Origin: Chryseobacterium ginsenosidimutans | Lineage (GTDB): Bacteria; Bacteroidota; Bacteroidia; Flavobacteriales; Weeksellaceae | Length of the DNA: 64,000 bases | Reading direction: 5' to 3' | Assembly: GCF_024807225.1 (NCBI RefSeq) | Contig: NZ_JANUCO010000001.1 | Location: 4,092,001 to 4,156,000, forward strand | In this document: piece by piece, positions 9,930 through 20,485 of the stretch | Layout of the letters: every line of letters begins with the position of its first letter | Numbering within the stretch: the first letter of the stretch is position 1 | The notes under the pieces: model-generated | Told to the model about the DNA's origin: nothing | The model's input: the letters and a program-made list of their open reading frames with translations, nothing else | Database searches by the model: none | Made by a program: the position numbers and the translations under genes

Positions 9930-11234
9930 TTATTCTTTTCTATTTTTTAATGTCAAAATAATTTGCTTTAGTTGAAAATATTTTGATTCAAAAATTTCAA
10001 TTTTTTCTTTTTTTAATGCAAAATACATCAATACCGTCACTAAACATTCAATAATTACACAATTCCATGCAGTTCCAATGTATCCCCAATATTTACTCAT
10101 TATAATGTTGAGAATAAAACCTATAATACTGGCGATAAAAGTAGCTTTAAAAAATACTTTATCTAAGCCCAAATTTAGCATTAATTGAATTCCGAAAATA
10201 TTAGACATTCCAACGATGAGAGGTATAAATGAAATAATTTTTAAAACAACAATGGAATTATCAAATTTATGCCCGTAAATAAGCTTAATTAAAAATGGAG
10301 CAAATATCAATATTCCAATTGAAGCAAAAAAAGTTAAATAAAAAACAATTGGCAGAATTTTTTTTATAAGATTTATCCCATGTTCTCTAGATACAGAAAA
10401 GCCTTTTCCAATAAAAGGATAAAGAGCCGTAGAAATAGGAATCGTTAGCATTAAATTGACTATATTTAAAAAACCCTGACTGGTTGTATAGTATCCAACC
10501 TCTTTATTATTAGCAAAAAACCCCAAAACCACAGTATTGGTAGAGGTGTATAAACTGATAACCACAGTAGAAAAAAAAATCATTCTCTCATTTATAATCA
10601 GGTTCAAAGCCTTCTTTATAGATATAAACTCATACTTTATATGAAATTTTTTAACGGCATAAAAAAACAGAAAAATATTAATAAGGAGCAGAAAAATTAC
10701 TGATAAGGTAGGTATCCAAAAATAATCCGAGCTTTCTTTTATTAAAATAAAAACTAATACTGTATTAATAATGCCTTTTACAAAATTTAATTTTGCAAAA
10801 ATTTCTAATTCTTGAAGTCCTTGGAAAATATACTGTGGAGATATAACTGTAGAAATACATCCAACAAACAATATAATTGCAATATAAATATCTTTTTGAA
10901 TAGGTTTAAAAAAGTATATTGAAATCATAAATAAGATACAGGATACTAGAAACAAAATTACTCTAGCTGTGATAACTTCCGAAATAATAGTATTGATATA
11001 TTCTTTATTTTCAGAATTCTGCGAGATTCTTCTAGTAGCAGTTAAATCAAAACCATATGCTATTAAAAGAGTAAAATATCCTATAAATGCTGCAGCATAA
11101 TTAATAATGCCATACCCATCCGGACCAATAATTCTAGAGACATATGGTACAGTAATCAATGGAAATACATAATTAACAAATTGTATGACTCCCAAAGATG
11201 CTACATTTCTTATTAATTTTTTTTTCTCACGCAT
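9930..11234 (-). CDS. wzx: Wzx-type polysaccharide flippase (PST/MATE-like)
   Basis: 434 residues with about twelve hydrophobic helices. The N-terminus KKKLIRNVASLGVIQFVNYV, then PLITVPYVSRIIGPDGYGIIN, is the standard opening of Wzx/RfbX flippases. It should move the undecaprenyl-linked repeat unit across the inner membrane for polymerisation by the EpsG-like proteins. It lies 116 bases downstream of the UDP-sugar dehydrogenase, the largest gap inside the operon. I see no clear terminator in that gap (11235-11350). Confidence 0.92.
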   Translation of the reverse strand: MREKKKLIRNVASLGVIQFVNYVFPLITVPYVSRIIGPDGYGIINYAAAFIGYFTLLIAYGFDLTATRRISQNSENKEYINTIISEVITARVILFLVSCILFMISIYFFKPIQKDIYIAIILFVGCISTVISPQYIFQGLQELEIFAKLNFVKGIINTVLVFILIKESSDYFWIPTLSVIFLLLINIFLFFYAVKKFHIKYEFISIKKALNLIINERMIFFSTVVISLYTSTNTVVLGFFANNKEVGYYTTSQGFLNIVNLMLTIPISTALYPFIGKGFSVSREHGINLIKKILPIVFYLTFFASIGILIFAPFLIKLIYGHKFDNSIVVLKIISFIPLIVGMSNIFGIQLMLNLGLDKVFFKATFIASIIGFILNIIMSKYWGYIGTAWNCVIIECLVTVLMYFALKKEKIEIFESKYFQLKQIILTLKNRKE

Positions 11235-11350
11235 TTATTATCTTTTAGACGAAAATTAGAATTTCCGAATTTAATGGAATACTATAATTTAATTTGCTTC
11301 AATAAACTTATAAAACAGAACCAATACAATGTTGATGTACATTTTGCATT

Positions 11351-12655
11351 TTATAATCTCGCGTCCACAGTATCTCTTTCTAAAAATGCTTTAACATCAA
11401 ATAATACAGATTGCTCATTTTTAAGAACAGCAATATCAAGATCTTTAAATTCTTTATGGGAAACAGCTAAAATAACCACTTCATATTTTTTGTCATGCTT
11501 TAGCTTCTTAAGAGTTTCTACATCATATTCCGATTTTACCTCTTCGTGATCTGCCCAAGGATCATAGATATCTACATTAAGACCATATTGTTTTAGTTCC
11601 GAATAAATATCTACAACTTTGGTATTTCTTATATCCGGACAATTTTCTTTAAAAGTAACTCCAAGAATTAAAGCATTGGCATTTTTAATCTGAATCCCTT
11701 TCTTGATCATCAGTTTTACAACTTTTCCGGAAATAAATTCCGGCATCATGTCATTTACTCTTCTTCCGCTTAAAATTACCTGAGGATGATATCCTAACTG
11801 CACGGCTTTATGAGCCAAATAATAAGGATCTACAGAAATACAGTGTCCTCCTACCAAGCCGGGACGATATTTTAAAAAATTAAATTTGGTTCCTGCCGCT
11901 TCTAACACATCATGGGTATCTATGCCTACTCTGTCAAATATTAAAGCTAATTCGTTCACAAAAGAAATATTAACATCCCTCTGAGCATTTTCGATAGCTT
12001 TAGAAGCTTCTGCAACCTTTATGCTTGGTGCTTTATGAGTTCCTGCCTCAATGATTAGTTTATAAAGCTGATCTATATTTTCTGCAATTTCGGGTGTTGA
12101 ACCGGAAGTTACTTTCTTTATGGTAACAAGCGTATTTACCTTATCACCCGGTACAATTCTTTCCGGAGAATAGCCTACATAGAAATCTTCATTCAGTTTT
12201 AATCCCGATTGTTTTTCTAGAACAGGGATACATTCTTCTTCTGTACATCCCGGATAGACTGTAGATTCATAGATAACGATATCCTCTTTTTTAAGAATTT
12301 CTCCAAGCATTTTGCTTGCTTTAATTAGTAAAGTAAGATCCGGAGCATTAAATCTGTCTATTGGTGTCGGTACCGTTACGATATAGACATTTGCATTTGA
12401 AATCTCTTCCAGGGAACAAGAAGGTATATATCCTTTTTTAAAATTACTATCTACAGCTTGTTGTAGGCGCTCCTTTATTTCAAAAGAATCGGCTTCCAGT
12501 GTATGGTCTTCACCATTCTTAAGCTCTTCTATTCTTTTTACATTGATATCAAAACCATATATCGGTAAATGTTTTGAAAATTCCAATGCCAATGGAAGCC
12601 CTACATATCCTTGCCCAATTACTGCAATCTTGTAATTTTCCAGTGTATTCATCAT
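11351..12655 (-). CDS. Nucleotide-sugar dehydrogenase (UDP-HexNAc dehydrogenase, WbpA/TviB type)
   Basis: 434 residues. AVIGQGYVGLPLALEFSK (11-28) is the NAD-binding motif. IYESTVYPGCTEEECIP and GHCISVDPYYLAHKA, the latter with the catalytic cysteine near residue 270, match the UDP-ManNAc/UDP-GlcNAc 6-dehydrogenase branch rather than UDP-glucose dehydrogenase. The C-terminal domain carries LGVTFKENCPDIRNTKVVDI. The reaction is a two-step NAD-dependent oxidation of C6 to an acid, so the capsule probably contains an acidic HexNAc. It follows the Wzc gene by 3 bases. Confidence 0.9.
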   Translation of the reverse strand: MMNTLENYKIAVIGQGYVGLPLALEFSKHLPIYGFDINVKRIEELKNGEDHTLEADSFEIKERLQQAVDSNFKKGYIPSCSLEEISNANVYIVTVPTPIDRFNAPDLTLLIKASKMLGEILKKEDIVIYESTVYPGCTEEECIPVLEKQSGLKLNEDFYVGYSPERIVPGDKVNTLVTIKKVTSGSTPEIAENIDQLYKLIIEAGTHKAPSIKVAEASKAIENAQRDVNISFVNELALIFDRVGIDTHDVLEAAGTKFNFLKYRPGLVGGHCISVDPYYLAHKAVQLGYHPQVILSGRRVNDMMPEFISGKVVKLMIKKGIQIKNANALILGVTFKENCPDIRNTKVVDIYSELKQYGLNVDIYDPWADHEEVKSEYDVETLKKLKHDKKYEVVILAVSHKEFKDLDIAVLKNEQSVLFDVKAFLERDTVDARL

Positions 12656-12658
12656 TTG

Positions 12659-15023
12659 TTATTTAAAAAGACTTTTTATTTTATCCAAAAAGTTTTTGTG
12701 TTCTGCGCCATAGCCATAACCATATTTGTTACCATACGCAAAGTATTCTTTATTTACATCATTAAGTACAAAAGCAACATTCTTTATTCTTTGACTTTCT
12801 ATTTGTTTATTAGCAAAGTCAATTAGAGATTTCTCTGTATGTTTGGATCTTGTAACATATAGAGTAACATCTGCCAAATCCGCAATTAGTAAAGTATCTG
12901 TCACTAGCATTAATGGTGCTGTATCTACAATTATATAATCATATACTTTTTTTAGTTCAGCAATAAGATCTTCATATCTTCCATTAGATAATAATTCTGT
13001 AGGATTCGGAGGGATACTTCCTGAGAAAATTACATCTAAATAGGGGTTAAAGGCACTTTGATGGATCACATTATCTGCAGAAATATGATCATCATAAAGG
13101 AATTCTGTAAGACCTGATAAATTTTTTCTTTCCGTATTATATCTCTGTAATTGAGGATTTCTGATATCTGAACCGATAATAATTACTTTCTTTTTAGGAC
13201 TTGCTATTGTTAAGGCAAGATTTACAGATACATGGGTTTTACCCTCTCCTTTCACGGTGGAAGTTACAAATACTGTTCTTCCCAATTTAAGGCTTTTAGG
13301 AAACATGAAATTCATGTTGGTAATTAGTATTCTGAAAGATTCTGCCATTGGTGACAGGTCGTTCATTTTTACTAATTCATCCTGCCCTCTTTCCATACTT
13401 GGAATTTCTCCAATAATTGGTTTCTTTTGGGTCAGTTTCTCCAGATCATGTTTCGTTTTTACTTTATTATTAAATAATTCCTGTAGATAAATAATAGCTA
13501 TCGGGAATATTAATCCAAATAAAAATCCAGACAAAAGAACTACCATTGATTTTGGAGCCACCTGAAAACCAATATACGCTTCATCAATAACTCTAGCTTT
13601 GGGAACTGTAACAGCCATAGAAATTGCTGTTTCTTCTCTTTTTTGCAGCAAAAGCAGGTATAATGATTCTTTTATTTGTTGTTGTCTCTCAATACTTCTG
13701 AAAAGTTTTTCCTGAGCAGGAACCTTAGCAATTTTACCTGAAATAACATTTTGTTCTGATGATAACCCATTTTTTGCTAATTGAAGACCTATTTTGTTTT
13801 TTTCTAAACTTTGGATTACAGAAACCTCGAATGTTATTAATCTGTTTTGTAACATCAATTACCAATGGGTTTTGAGGAGTAGCACTTTCTAATAGTCTAT
13901 TTCTTTCCAAAACCAATTGGTTGTAGGTGCCGATATTGGTCGTAGCATTAGGATTACTTAGTCCTACATTACTAGGAAGTGTCTGATAGGAATTCTGATT
14001 CGAAACATAGCCCATTAAAGCATCCGTAAGTTCTAGTTGAGCACTTATTTCTAGTTCCTTACTTTTAGCTTCAGCATTTGTCTCCAACCCAAGCTTAATT
14101 TCCGTTTCTATATCTGAAATTTGATTATGCTGTTTGAATTTCTCTTTTTCATTTTCAACATCACCTAAGTCTTTTCCAACTTGTGTAATACGACCATCTA
14201 TAAATTTCGCGGTATTACTAAATTCTGTATTTTTATCTGCAATTGCATCTTCATTATATACTTGCACTAACCTATTTATAATTGCTTTAGCTTTATTAGT
14301 TTCACTATAATTCATAGCTAACTTAATAACCGTTGCATCTTTATTTATTAAAGTTACGTTCAGTGCACCTTGATATCTATCTGTTTTATTCTCAACATTA
14401 GAAATATCTAATAATACTTCATTCGTTTTATTCTTTGATACATATTGCTCGTTTTTCAATATCATTATATTCGCAAACGGCAAACTTATTATTTTATTAA
14501 AAGTGGTAGTAATTGTAGGAATACCTTCTGATCCAAATTCTAGTTTTTCACCGCTTATCTTTAAATTCATTAAGCGAGAAACTTTTGCAAGAGTCTGCTT
14601 TTCCTGGATCACTCTTACTTTTACAGGGGATGTTTCACCAAAAAGTTCATGTTTTATATCTCCCTGAAAAACATCTGTCTCAAGACCTAATCCCTTTACA
14701 ACTTCTCTTATTAATTTTTTAGATTTAAAGATTTCCATCTCATTTTCTACGCCATTACTCCCAATTTTTCCTATCCCGGAAATATCTCTTAATACGGCAA
14801 AATCCTGGGTTCCTCCATTATTTGCTTTAGAATCTTTAATAAGTACTGTAGAAGCAACCTCAAATACAGACACTTGTTTCCTAAGGTATAAATAAGTGAA
14901 AATTACAGCTACAATGATACTAATTATAACCCAGTACCAACTTTTTAAATAAGGTTGTATTATCTCACGGATATGTAATTCAGAATTTTCTGTTTCCACA
15001 ACATAAGTGTTCTTTTTCATCAT
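12659..15023 (-). CDS. wzc: Wzc-like polysaccharide co-polymerase / BY-kinase, interrupted by a +1 frameshift
   Basis: Two overlapping frames, 15023 to about 13827 and about 13821 to 12659, make one 787-residue protein. The N-terminal half is a Wzz/GumC chain-length domain with TM helix 1 at about 28-48 and coiled-coil segments. TM helix 2 is near 492-513. The kinase domain has the P-loop STVKGEGKTHVSVNLA, Walker A' IIIGSDIRNPQ and Walker B YDYIIVDTAP. The tail EYFAYGNKYGYGYG is the tyrosine cluster that is autophosphorylated. The break is repaired by removing one A from AAA at 13822-13824 (GGTTTC to GGTTC on the coding strand), which gives NNIRGSVIQSLEKNK. Adjacent to the Wza gene (4-base gap), as expected. 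Confidence 0.88.
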
Positions 15024-15027
15024 GTTT

Positions 15028-15846
15028 TTATTTCTTAAATAAACCTATTACTACTGCTATAGCTGTAACACCTATGGAAATAGCAGATAAAATGAGTGGC
15101 GTATTAGGATTTTGCTTAGAAGCTGTATCTTTTGTGTTGTTTGCAGACACAATTATTGCATCTCCTTGTCTCAAATGATAATAAGGTGAGTTTATAAGGT
15201 TTGCATCCTGTAAGTTTACTCTTCCATGGGTTATTTGTCCATTCTCTGTTCTTATCACCAATACATCGTTTCTTTTACCAAATGCGGTAAGATCTCCTGC
15301 CATTCCAAGCGCATTTAAAATGGTTGCCTGACCGTTGCTAACAATGTAATCTCCCTGTCTGTTTACCTCACCTAAAATTGTTATTTTAAAATTAGCGAGT
15401 CTTACACTTACCGTTGGATTAATAACGAATTCTGCCATTTTGCTTCTCAGCTCATCTTTGAATTCTATTAATGTTTTATTAGAAGTATTAAGTCTTCCTA
15501 AAATAGGAAAATCTATATCTCCATTGATGTCTACAATATATGAAGGTCCTGAAATATTCACAGTTCCTTGACCTGGAGTATTTCCGCCTGCTAAAGCATT
15601 TGTCTGGATAAACTCTGACGATGAATAATTTTGATTAAATGGTTTTACAACATCTGTATCCTTAGCCGTAACAAGAACGATCAACTGATCTCCAGGCTGA
15701 ATTGTGGGTTGAGAATTTTTAGTTGAAGCTTCTAATGCAACATTTTCTATATTCTGCAGATAATTCAGATCATTGTGTGCGTTGGGATTAGTTTTACATG
15801 AAACTAAGACAAGTGTTGTGATTACAGCCAGTATTTTACCTTTCAT
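15028..15846 (-). CDS. wza: Wza-like outer-membrane polysaccharide export lipoprotein
   Basis: 272 residues. The N-terminus MKGKILAVITTLVLVSCKTN is a lipoprotein signal with the lipobox Cys at residue 17. A Poly_export domain follows (IQPGDQLIVLVTAKD, VDINGDIDFPILGRLNTSNK), then a SLBB-type beta-grasp segment (FKITILGEVNRQGDYIV, ATILNALGMAG). A single hydrophobic helix closes the protein (about 248-268). It should form the periplasm-spanning export channel with the Wzc-like protein. It starts 41 bases downstream of the dehydratase gene. Confidence 0.9.
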   Translation of the reverse strand: MKGKILAVITTLVLVSCKTNPNAHNDLNYLQNIENVALEASTKNSQPTIQPGDQLIVLVTAKDTDVVKPFNQNYSSSEFIQTNALAGGNTPGQGTVNISGPSYIVDINGDIDFPILGRLNTSNKTLIEFKDELRSKMAEFVINPTVSVRLANFKITILGEVNRQGDYIVSNGQATILNALGMAGDLTAFGKRNDVLVIRTENGQITHGRVNLQDANLINSPYYHLRQGDAIIVSANNTKDTASKQNPNTPLILSAISIGVTAIAVVIGLFKK

Positions 15847-15887
15847 TATGTTTTAAAAATTGTACAAATATACATTTTATATTTTTT

Positions 15888-17816
15888 CTATTTATCCAGT
15901 ATTTCGTAAATAGAATTGTTACTTCTAAACTCAGGTACGATTGTTTTCAAAATCCTTACCACTTCTACTTTGTCTCTTCGGATTGCCGCTTTAGTAACCA
16001 GATTTATCATACTTTCTATTTCTAAAAACTCCATACTCTGATCTTTTGAGATCATAATTTTATCATTATGAGTAGGAAGTGTTTTTGCACCATCGCTCAA
16101 TAGTTCTTCGTACAACTTTTCTCCCGGTCTTAAACCTGTATAAATAATTTTTATATCAATATTAGGTTCAAATCCAGATAATTTTATCATTCTGTTGGCT
16201 AGATCCAAAATCTTAACGGGTTCACCCATATCAAAAACGAAAATCTCTCCCCCTTGTCCCATTGTTCCCGCTTGCAGTACCAATTCGCAGGCTTCAGGAA
16301 TCGTCATAAAATATCTTACAATATCCGGATGGGTAATGGTAACCGGTCCTCCGGCTTCAATTTGCTTTTTAAAATGAGGAATTACAGAACCGTTTGATCC
16401 TAAGACATTTCCAAATCTTGTTGTGATGAATTTCGTCGTATTTCCTTCCACATCTTGTAATGACTGAACAAATAATTCTGCAGCTCTTTTCGAAGCCCCC
16501 ATCACATTGGTGGGGTTTACTGCTTTATCCGTGGAAATCATTACAAATCTGTTGACCTTATATTTACTCGAAAGAGTGGCTATGATTTTTGAACCTAACA
16601 CATTTACCAAAATCCCTTCATGTGGATTTTCTTCAACCAAGGGAACATGTTTGTAAGCTGCAGCATGATAAACCATCGAGAAATTATAGGCCTGGAATAA
16701 TGGTTCAATCCTATGCTTATTAGAAACATCTGCCAAAACAAATTTAAACCTGATATGAGGAAATTTATCCTTCATCTCAAGTTCAATATCATATAAAGGT
16801 GTTTCTGCCTGATCCAGAACAACGATCAAAGAAGGGCTAAATTGCGCTACCTGTCTTACAATTTCACTTCCGATAGATCCTGCACCACCCGTTACTAAAA
16901 TACTTTTATTGTAATGTCTGCTCTTAACCTCTTCATTTTCAATTTTAATAGGTTTTCTGTTCAATAAATCTTCAATCTGAAGAGTTCTTATGGAACCTCC
17001 TAAATCACTGTCTCTTAACTTCTGTACAGAAGGAGCCTTGAAAATATTAAGATCTTTTTCCAAAAATAAATTCACCCAAGAATTCATTTCGTCTTTAGAC
17101 ATCATTTCTTTTACTATAATTACTCCGTCTATTAAAAGCTCTTCTTTGGTATTTCGTTCTATTTTATCTTTAGAAAGAATAGGTTTTCCTAATAGTGAAG
17201 CACTTTTAGAATCTGTTCTTTGAGTAAGAAATCCTACTACATGATAAGGCAGGCTTGGATTATCCAAAATGGCTCTTGCAATGGCAATAGATTGTTCATC
17301 AATCCCCAAAACAAGAATTCTTTTCTTCAATGTACTTCTTCTGTACTCTCTCACAATATGAAAAAACTCCTTCACATATAACCTGAACAGGAATAAGCCC
17401 ATAAAGGAAATAATAAAATAAAGAATTAAGTATGGAGTAAGAATAAATTTTCCACCGGTAATCCAAAAATAAATAATATTGATCGTTCCTACCACAAACA
17501 TCGTACAGAAACAAGAGATCAATAATTTGAAAAGATCTATAAAAGTAGAATGTCTTATAATCCCTGCATAGGTTTTAAGAATATACATAAATAAAACATT
17601 CGCGCCAATTATCGCCGCAAAAATAACACCCTTATCTTCATGATAAATGAATTCTTTCTGGGTGATCTTTTCAATAATATAAGTGGATAGAAATAGCGAT
17701 ACTACCAGAATAATAATATCAATTGCTAATATTATCCATCTGGGAAGGTATCTTACATCTGAGAGACTGACAACGTTATCTCCTCCAAAAATTTTCTTTC
17801 TAAGAGAGTCGTACAT
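15888..17816 (-). CDS. Membrane-bound UDP-HexNAc 4,6-dehydratase (PglF/CapD/WbpM family)
   Basis: 642 residues, full length for the family. Four transmembrane helices lie in residues 28-148. A CoA-binding-like Rossmann fold occupies about 165-285. The catalytic SDR domain begins with SILVTGGAGSIGSEIVRQ (305-322); STDKAVNPTNVMGASK (428-443) carries the Met-for-Tyr version of YxxxK typical of this family. It makes UDP-2-acetamido-2,6-dideoxy-4-keto hexose, usually for the first sugar placed on the lipid carrier. It is the first gene of the capsule operon. No separate initiating phosphoglycosyltransferase is visible in the window. Confidence 0.93.
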   Translation of the reverse strand: MYDSLRKKIFGGDNVVSLSDVRYLPRWIILAIDIIILVVSLFLSTYIIEKITQKEFIYHEDKGVIFAAIIGANVLFMYILKTYAGIIRHSTFIDLFKLLISCFCTMFVVGTINIIYFWITGGKFILTPYLILYFIISFMGLFLFRLYVKEFFHIVREYRRSTLKKRILVLGIDEQSIAIARAILDNPSLPYHVVGFLTQRTDSKSASLLGKPILSKDKIERNTKEELLIDGVIIVKEMMSKDEMNSWVNLFLEKDLNIFKAPSVQKLRDSDLGGSIRTLQIEDLLNRKPIKIENEEVKSRHYNKSILVTGGAGSIGSEIVRQVAQFSPSLIVVLDQAETPLYDIELEMKDKFPHIRFKFVLADVSNKHRIEPLFQAYNFSMVYHAAAYKHVPLVEENPHEGILVNVLGSKIIATLSSKYKVNRFVMISTDKAVNPTNVMGASKRAAELFVQSLQDVEGNTTKFITTRFGNVLGSNGSVIPHFKKQIEAGGPVTITHPDIVRYFMTIPEACELVLQAGTMGQGGEIFVFDMGEPVKILDLANRMIKLSGFEPNIDIKIIYTGLRPGEKLYEELLSDGAKTLPTHNDKIMISKDQSMEFLEIESMINLVTKAAIRRDKVEVVRILKTIVPEFRSNNSIYEILDK

Positions 17817-18170
17817 TGTCTTTATTTATGTTCATATATATTAAGGTATAAACCCGGATTATCCAAATGTCATCCCGAGCAATTCATGCAAAATTAAAAT
17901 AAAATTTCATCTATACTTTAAATTTAAAAATAAATTTCATTTGAGTTTTTAACAATTCTCATTTAAAAATTTATTTAATATATAGTTCAAACGCTTTTTC
18001 CAAAAGTATACCACAAAAAGTATAATTTTACAGGTTGTTCTTTTTTATTTTATTTTTACTGGAAATAAATAGTATTCAATAATAATCTATTTTAAATTTA
18101 AATTATTACGTTAAATACAAATTTTACATTAAGGTTTTAAAAACAACTTCAATAATAATTAAAATTATTT
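17817..18170. other. Intergenic region upstream of the capsule operon
   Basis: About 350 very AT-rich bases without a credible ORF. It must hold the promoter of the capsule operon. One TACTTTTG on the minus strand (complement of 18001-18008) fits the Bacteroidetes -7 consensus TAnnTTTG, but I cannot find a well-spaced -33 element, so it is only a candidate. The 5' leader would then be near 180 nt. No hairpin with a strong stem was seen. Confidence 0.4.
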
Positions 18171-18629
18171 TTATTCAAAAATATCATTTATTTTCTCATA
18201 TTCAAAACCTCTACCCATTAAATATTTTATTGTTTTCGATTTTTTTTGATATTCTTTCAGTCCTTTTTGTTTAGAATAGTAATCTTCGTATATTTTTTTG
18301 ATTGTTTTTTCATAATCACTTTCATCTATTTCATCAAAACATTTATTAATCAACTTTTCGGAAATCTGCTTCTGCTTTAAATTAATTTTAATTTTCGTCT
18401 TTCCCCAATGTTTAATGTAAAATTTCCCTCTGATATAGCTTCTGGTAAATCTTTCTTCATTCAAATAATTTTCCTTTAAAAGATAAAGCATGATTTCTTC
18501 CTTCGCTTCATCAATTAACAGAAATTCCTTCATTTTTTGCTCCACTTCTGCATGACAACGATCCTGATAAACGCAATAATTCATCAGTTTCAGTTTAATT
18601 TCATTAAAAGTGAAAGATTTCTTTTCCAT
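18171..18629 (-). CDS. recX: Regulatory protein RecX
   Basis: 152 residues of tandem three-helix RecX repeats. Family features seen are YCVYQDRCHAEVEQKM near residue 20, LKENYLNEERFTRSYIRGKF around 50-69, and KYLMGRGFEYEKINDIF at the C-terminus. RecX binds RecA filaments and limits strand exchange. recA is not adjacent in this window, the common situation in Bacteroidetes. It lies downstream of glyA on the same strand, separated by a terminator-like hairpin, so it probably has its own promoter or low read-through. Confidence 0.93.
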   Translation of the reverse strand: MEKKSFTFNEIKLKLMNYCVYQDRCHAEVEQKMKEFLLIDEAKEEIMLYLLKENYLNEERFTRSYIRGKFYIKHWGKTKIKINLKQKQISEKLINKCFDEIDESDYEKTIKKIYEDYYSKQKGLKEYQKKSKTIKYLMGRGFEYEKINDIFE

Positions 18630-18641
18630 AATTTATAAAAA

Positions 18642-18670
18642 AAAGAATGAGCAAAGTATGCCCATTCTTT
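18642..18670 (-). terminator. Rho-independent terminator after glyA
   Basis: On the minus strand an AAAGAATGGGCA / TGCTCATTCTTT stem with a short loop is followed by a run of T (TTTTTTTT). It sits between the glyA stop and the recX start. Confidence 0.8.
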
Positions 18671-18692
18671 ATATTTTTAATCCAGATAAGTA

Positions 18693-19959
18693 TTAATAAT
18701 TAAATAATGCCTTACCTTCCATTAATTCGTTAACTTTCTTTCTTACAGAAGTAAGAACCTCTTCATTTTTGATATTATCAACCACCTCAGAAATAAATCC
18801 TGCAAGGGTATCCATATCATTTTCTTTCAATCCTCTTGTCGTGATTGCTGCAGTTTCCCAATCTGATTCCTGAAGTCGTGAATGGCGACTTATCATCAAA
18901 CGGAACCATGTTTTTGTTACAAGTAATATCAGCAAGAACCAAAGCTTTTTCAGTTTCTTTACCGTTTACTCCTTTATTTCTAAGGTCAACAAGCATCAAG
19001 TGATTGTCTGTTCCACCGCTTACAATATCAAACCCTCTGTCGATCATTGATTTTGCTAAAGCTTGAGCATTAGACTGAACCTGTTTTGCGTAGGTTAAGA
19101 ATTTATCATCCAACGCTTCAGCAAAAGCAACCGCTTTACCAGCAATAACATGCTCCAACGGACCTCCCTGAATTCCCGGGAAAACAGCTCCGTCAAGAAC
19201 CTGGCTCATCATTTTGATCTCTCCTTTCGGTGTTTTGTGACCGTATGTATTTTCAAAATCTTTCCCAATCATAATCATTCCTCCTCTTGGACCTCTTAAC
19301 GTCTTGTGAGTCGTCGTCGTTACAACGTGGCAATGTTCGAATGGATTATTTAAAAGACCTTTTGCCACCAAACCTGCAGGGTGAGCGATATCTGCCCAAA
19401 GTGTAGCTCCGATTTCATCTGCAACCTCTCTGAATTTTGCATAATCCAAATCTCTTGAATATGCCGAGAAACCAGCGATCAACATTTTTGGTTTTTCTCT
19501 CAAAGCCACTTCTCTCATCTGATCGTAATCGATAAGACCTGTCTCCTGCTGAACTCCGTAAGAAACCACATCGTACTGAATCCCTGAGAAATTCACAGCA
19601 GAACCGTGAGTAAGGTGACCTCCCATAGAAAGATCCATCCCCATAATTTTGTCTCCCGGTTTCAAAACTGCCAAATAAATTGCCGCATTTGCCTGAGAAC
19701 CAGAATGTGGCTGAACATTCGCATAATCTACTCCGAAAAGCTCTTTTGCTCTGTTAATAGCCAAAGTTTCAACCTCATCTACTACTTCACATCCTCCGTA
19801 ATATCTTTTTCCGGGGTATCCTTCTGCATATTTGTTAGTCAATACGCTTCCCATTGCTTTCATTACATTCTCAGAAACAAAATTTTCTGATGCAATCATC
19901 TCAATTCCATGGGTTTGTCTTTGTCTTTCTTTTTCAATCAGGTCGAAAATAATGTCCAT
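18693..19959 (-). CDS. glyA: Serine hydroxymethyltransferase, interrupted by a +1 frameshift
   Basis: Reads as 421 residues once repaired, the normal length. It interconverts serine and glycine with tetrahydrofolate and PLP. Seen: GIEMIASENFVSENVM, HSGSQANAA, DIAHPAGLVAKGL and THKTLRGPRGGMI with the PLP lysine near residue 229. The main frame ends GIRLGNCSNHDKR, whereas the correct continuation, in the other frame, is GIRLGTAAITTRGLKE. Removing one T from TTT at 18854-18856 (GGAAACT to GGAACT on the coding strand) restores it. glyA is a central one-carbon gene and the rest of the protein is perfectly conserved, so an error in the sequence is more likely than a dead gene. Confidence 0.95.
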
Positions 19960-19989
19960 TTTACTTTTAGTTTTTGAAATTTTTCACCC

Positions 19990-19997
19990 CAAATGTA
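19990..19997 (-). promoter_or_regulatory. Bacteroidetes-type -7 promoter element for glyA
   Basis: TACATTTG on the minus strand, a full match to TAnnTTTG, about 30 bases upstream of the glyA ATG. A clear -33 TTG at standard spacing was not found. Confidence 0.5.
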
Positions 19998-20065
19998 CGG
20001 AATTTTCACCGAAATTTTGGCATGCCTAAACATGATTTTTAGTTTTAAAATTTAATAAAATCCTA

Positions 20066-20482
20066 TTAAAGCTCATCATTAATGAATTTTTCGCAATATT
20101 TTTTTATTTCATCACGAACATTTCCAAATTGTTGATTGATTTCTTTATCCGTTCCGACAGCTTTCGCTGGATCCTGAAAATTATGATGAAAAACGGTAGC
20201 GGAAGTCGGAAAATACGGACAGTTTTCCTTTGCATTATCGCAAACCGTAATAACAAAATCAAAATTGATGTTTTTATATTCATCAACGTTGTTTGAAGTA
20301 TGATGGGAAATATCGACCCCATCTTCTTTCATCGTTTCAATAGCTTTAAGATTTACGCCGTGAGTTTCAATTCCAGCGCTGTAAATCTCTACTTTTTCCT
20401 GAGCAAAATATCTTAAATACCCTTCTGCAATCTGACTTCTGCAGCTATTTCCGGTACAAAGTACCAATATTTTCTTTTTCAT
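20066..20482 (-). CDS. arsC: Arsenate reductase, thioredoxin-coupled LMW-PTP type
   Basis: 138 residues. The phosphatase loop CTGNSCRSQ (9-17) is followed by ITVCDNAKENCP (about 79-90), which supplies the two further redox cysteines of the ArsC/Wzb-like arsenate reductases, and by an NFQDPAKA aspartate loop. It reduces arsenate to arsenite, with oxidised ArsC recycled by thioredoxin. It is the last gene of the ArsR-DUF6428-small ORF-ArsC group, 3 bases after the small ORF. No arsenite pump (ArsB or Acr3) is next to it, which is unusual for a working resistance operon. Confidence 0.93.
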   Translation of the reverse strand: MKKKILVLCTGNSCRSQIAEGYLRYFAQEKVEIYSAGIETHGVNLKAIETMKEDGVDISHHTSNNVDEYKNINFDFVITVCDNAKENCPYFPTSATVFHHNFQDPAKAVGTDKEINQQFGNVRDEIKKYCEKFINDEL

Positions 20483-20485
20483 ATT

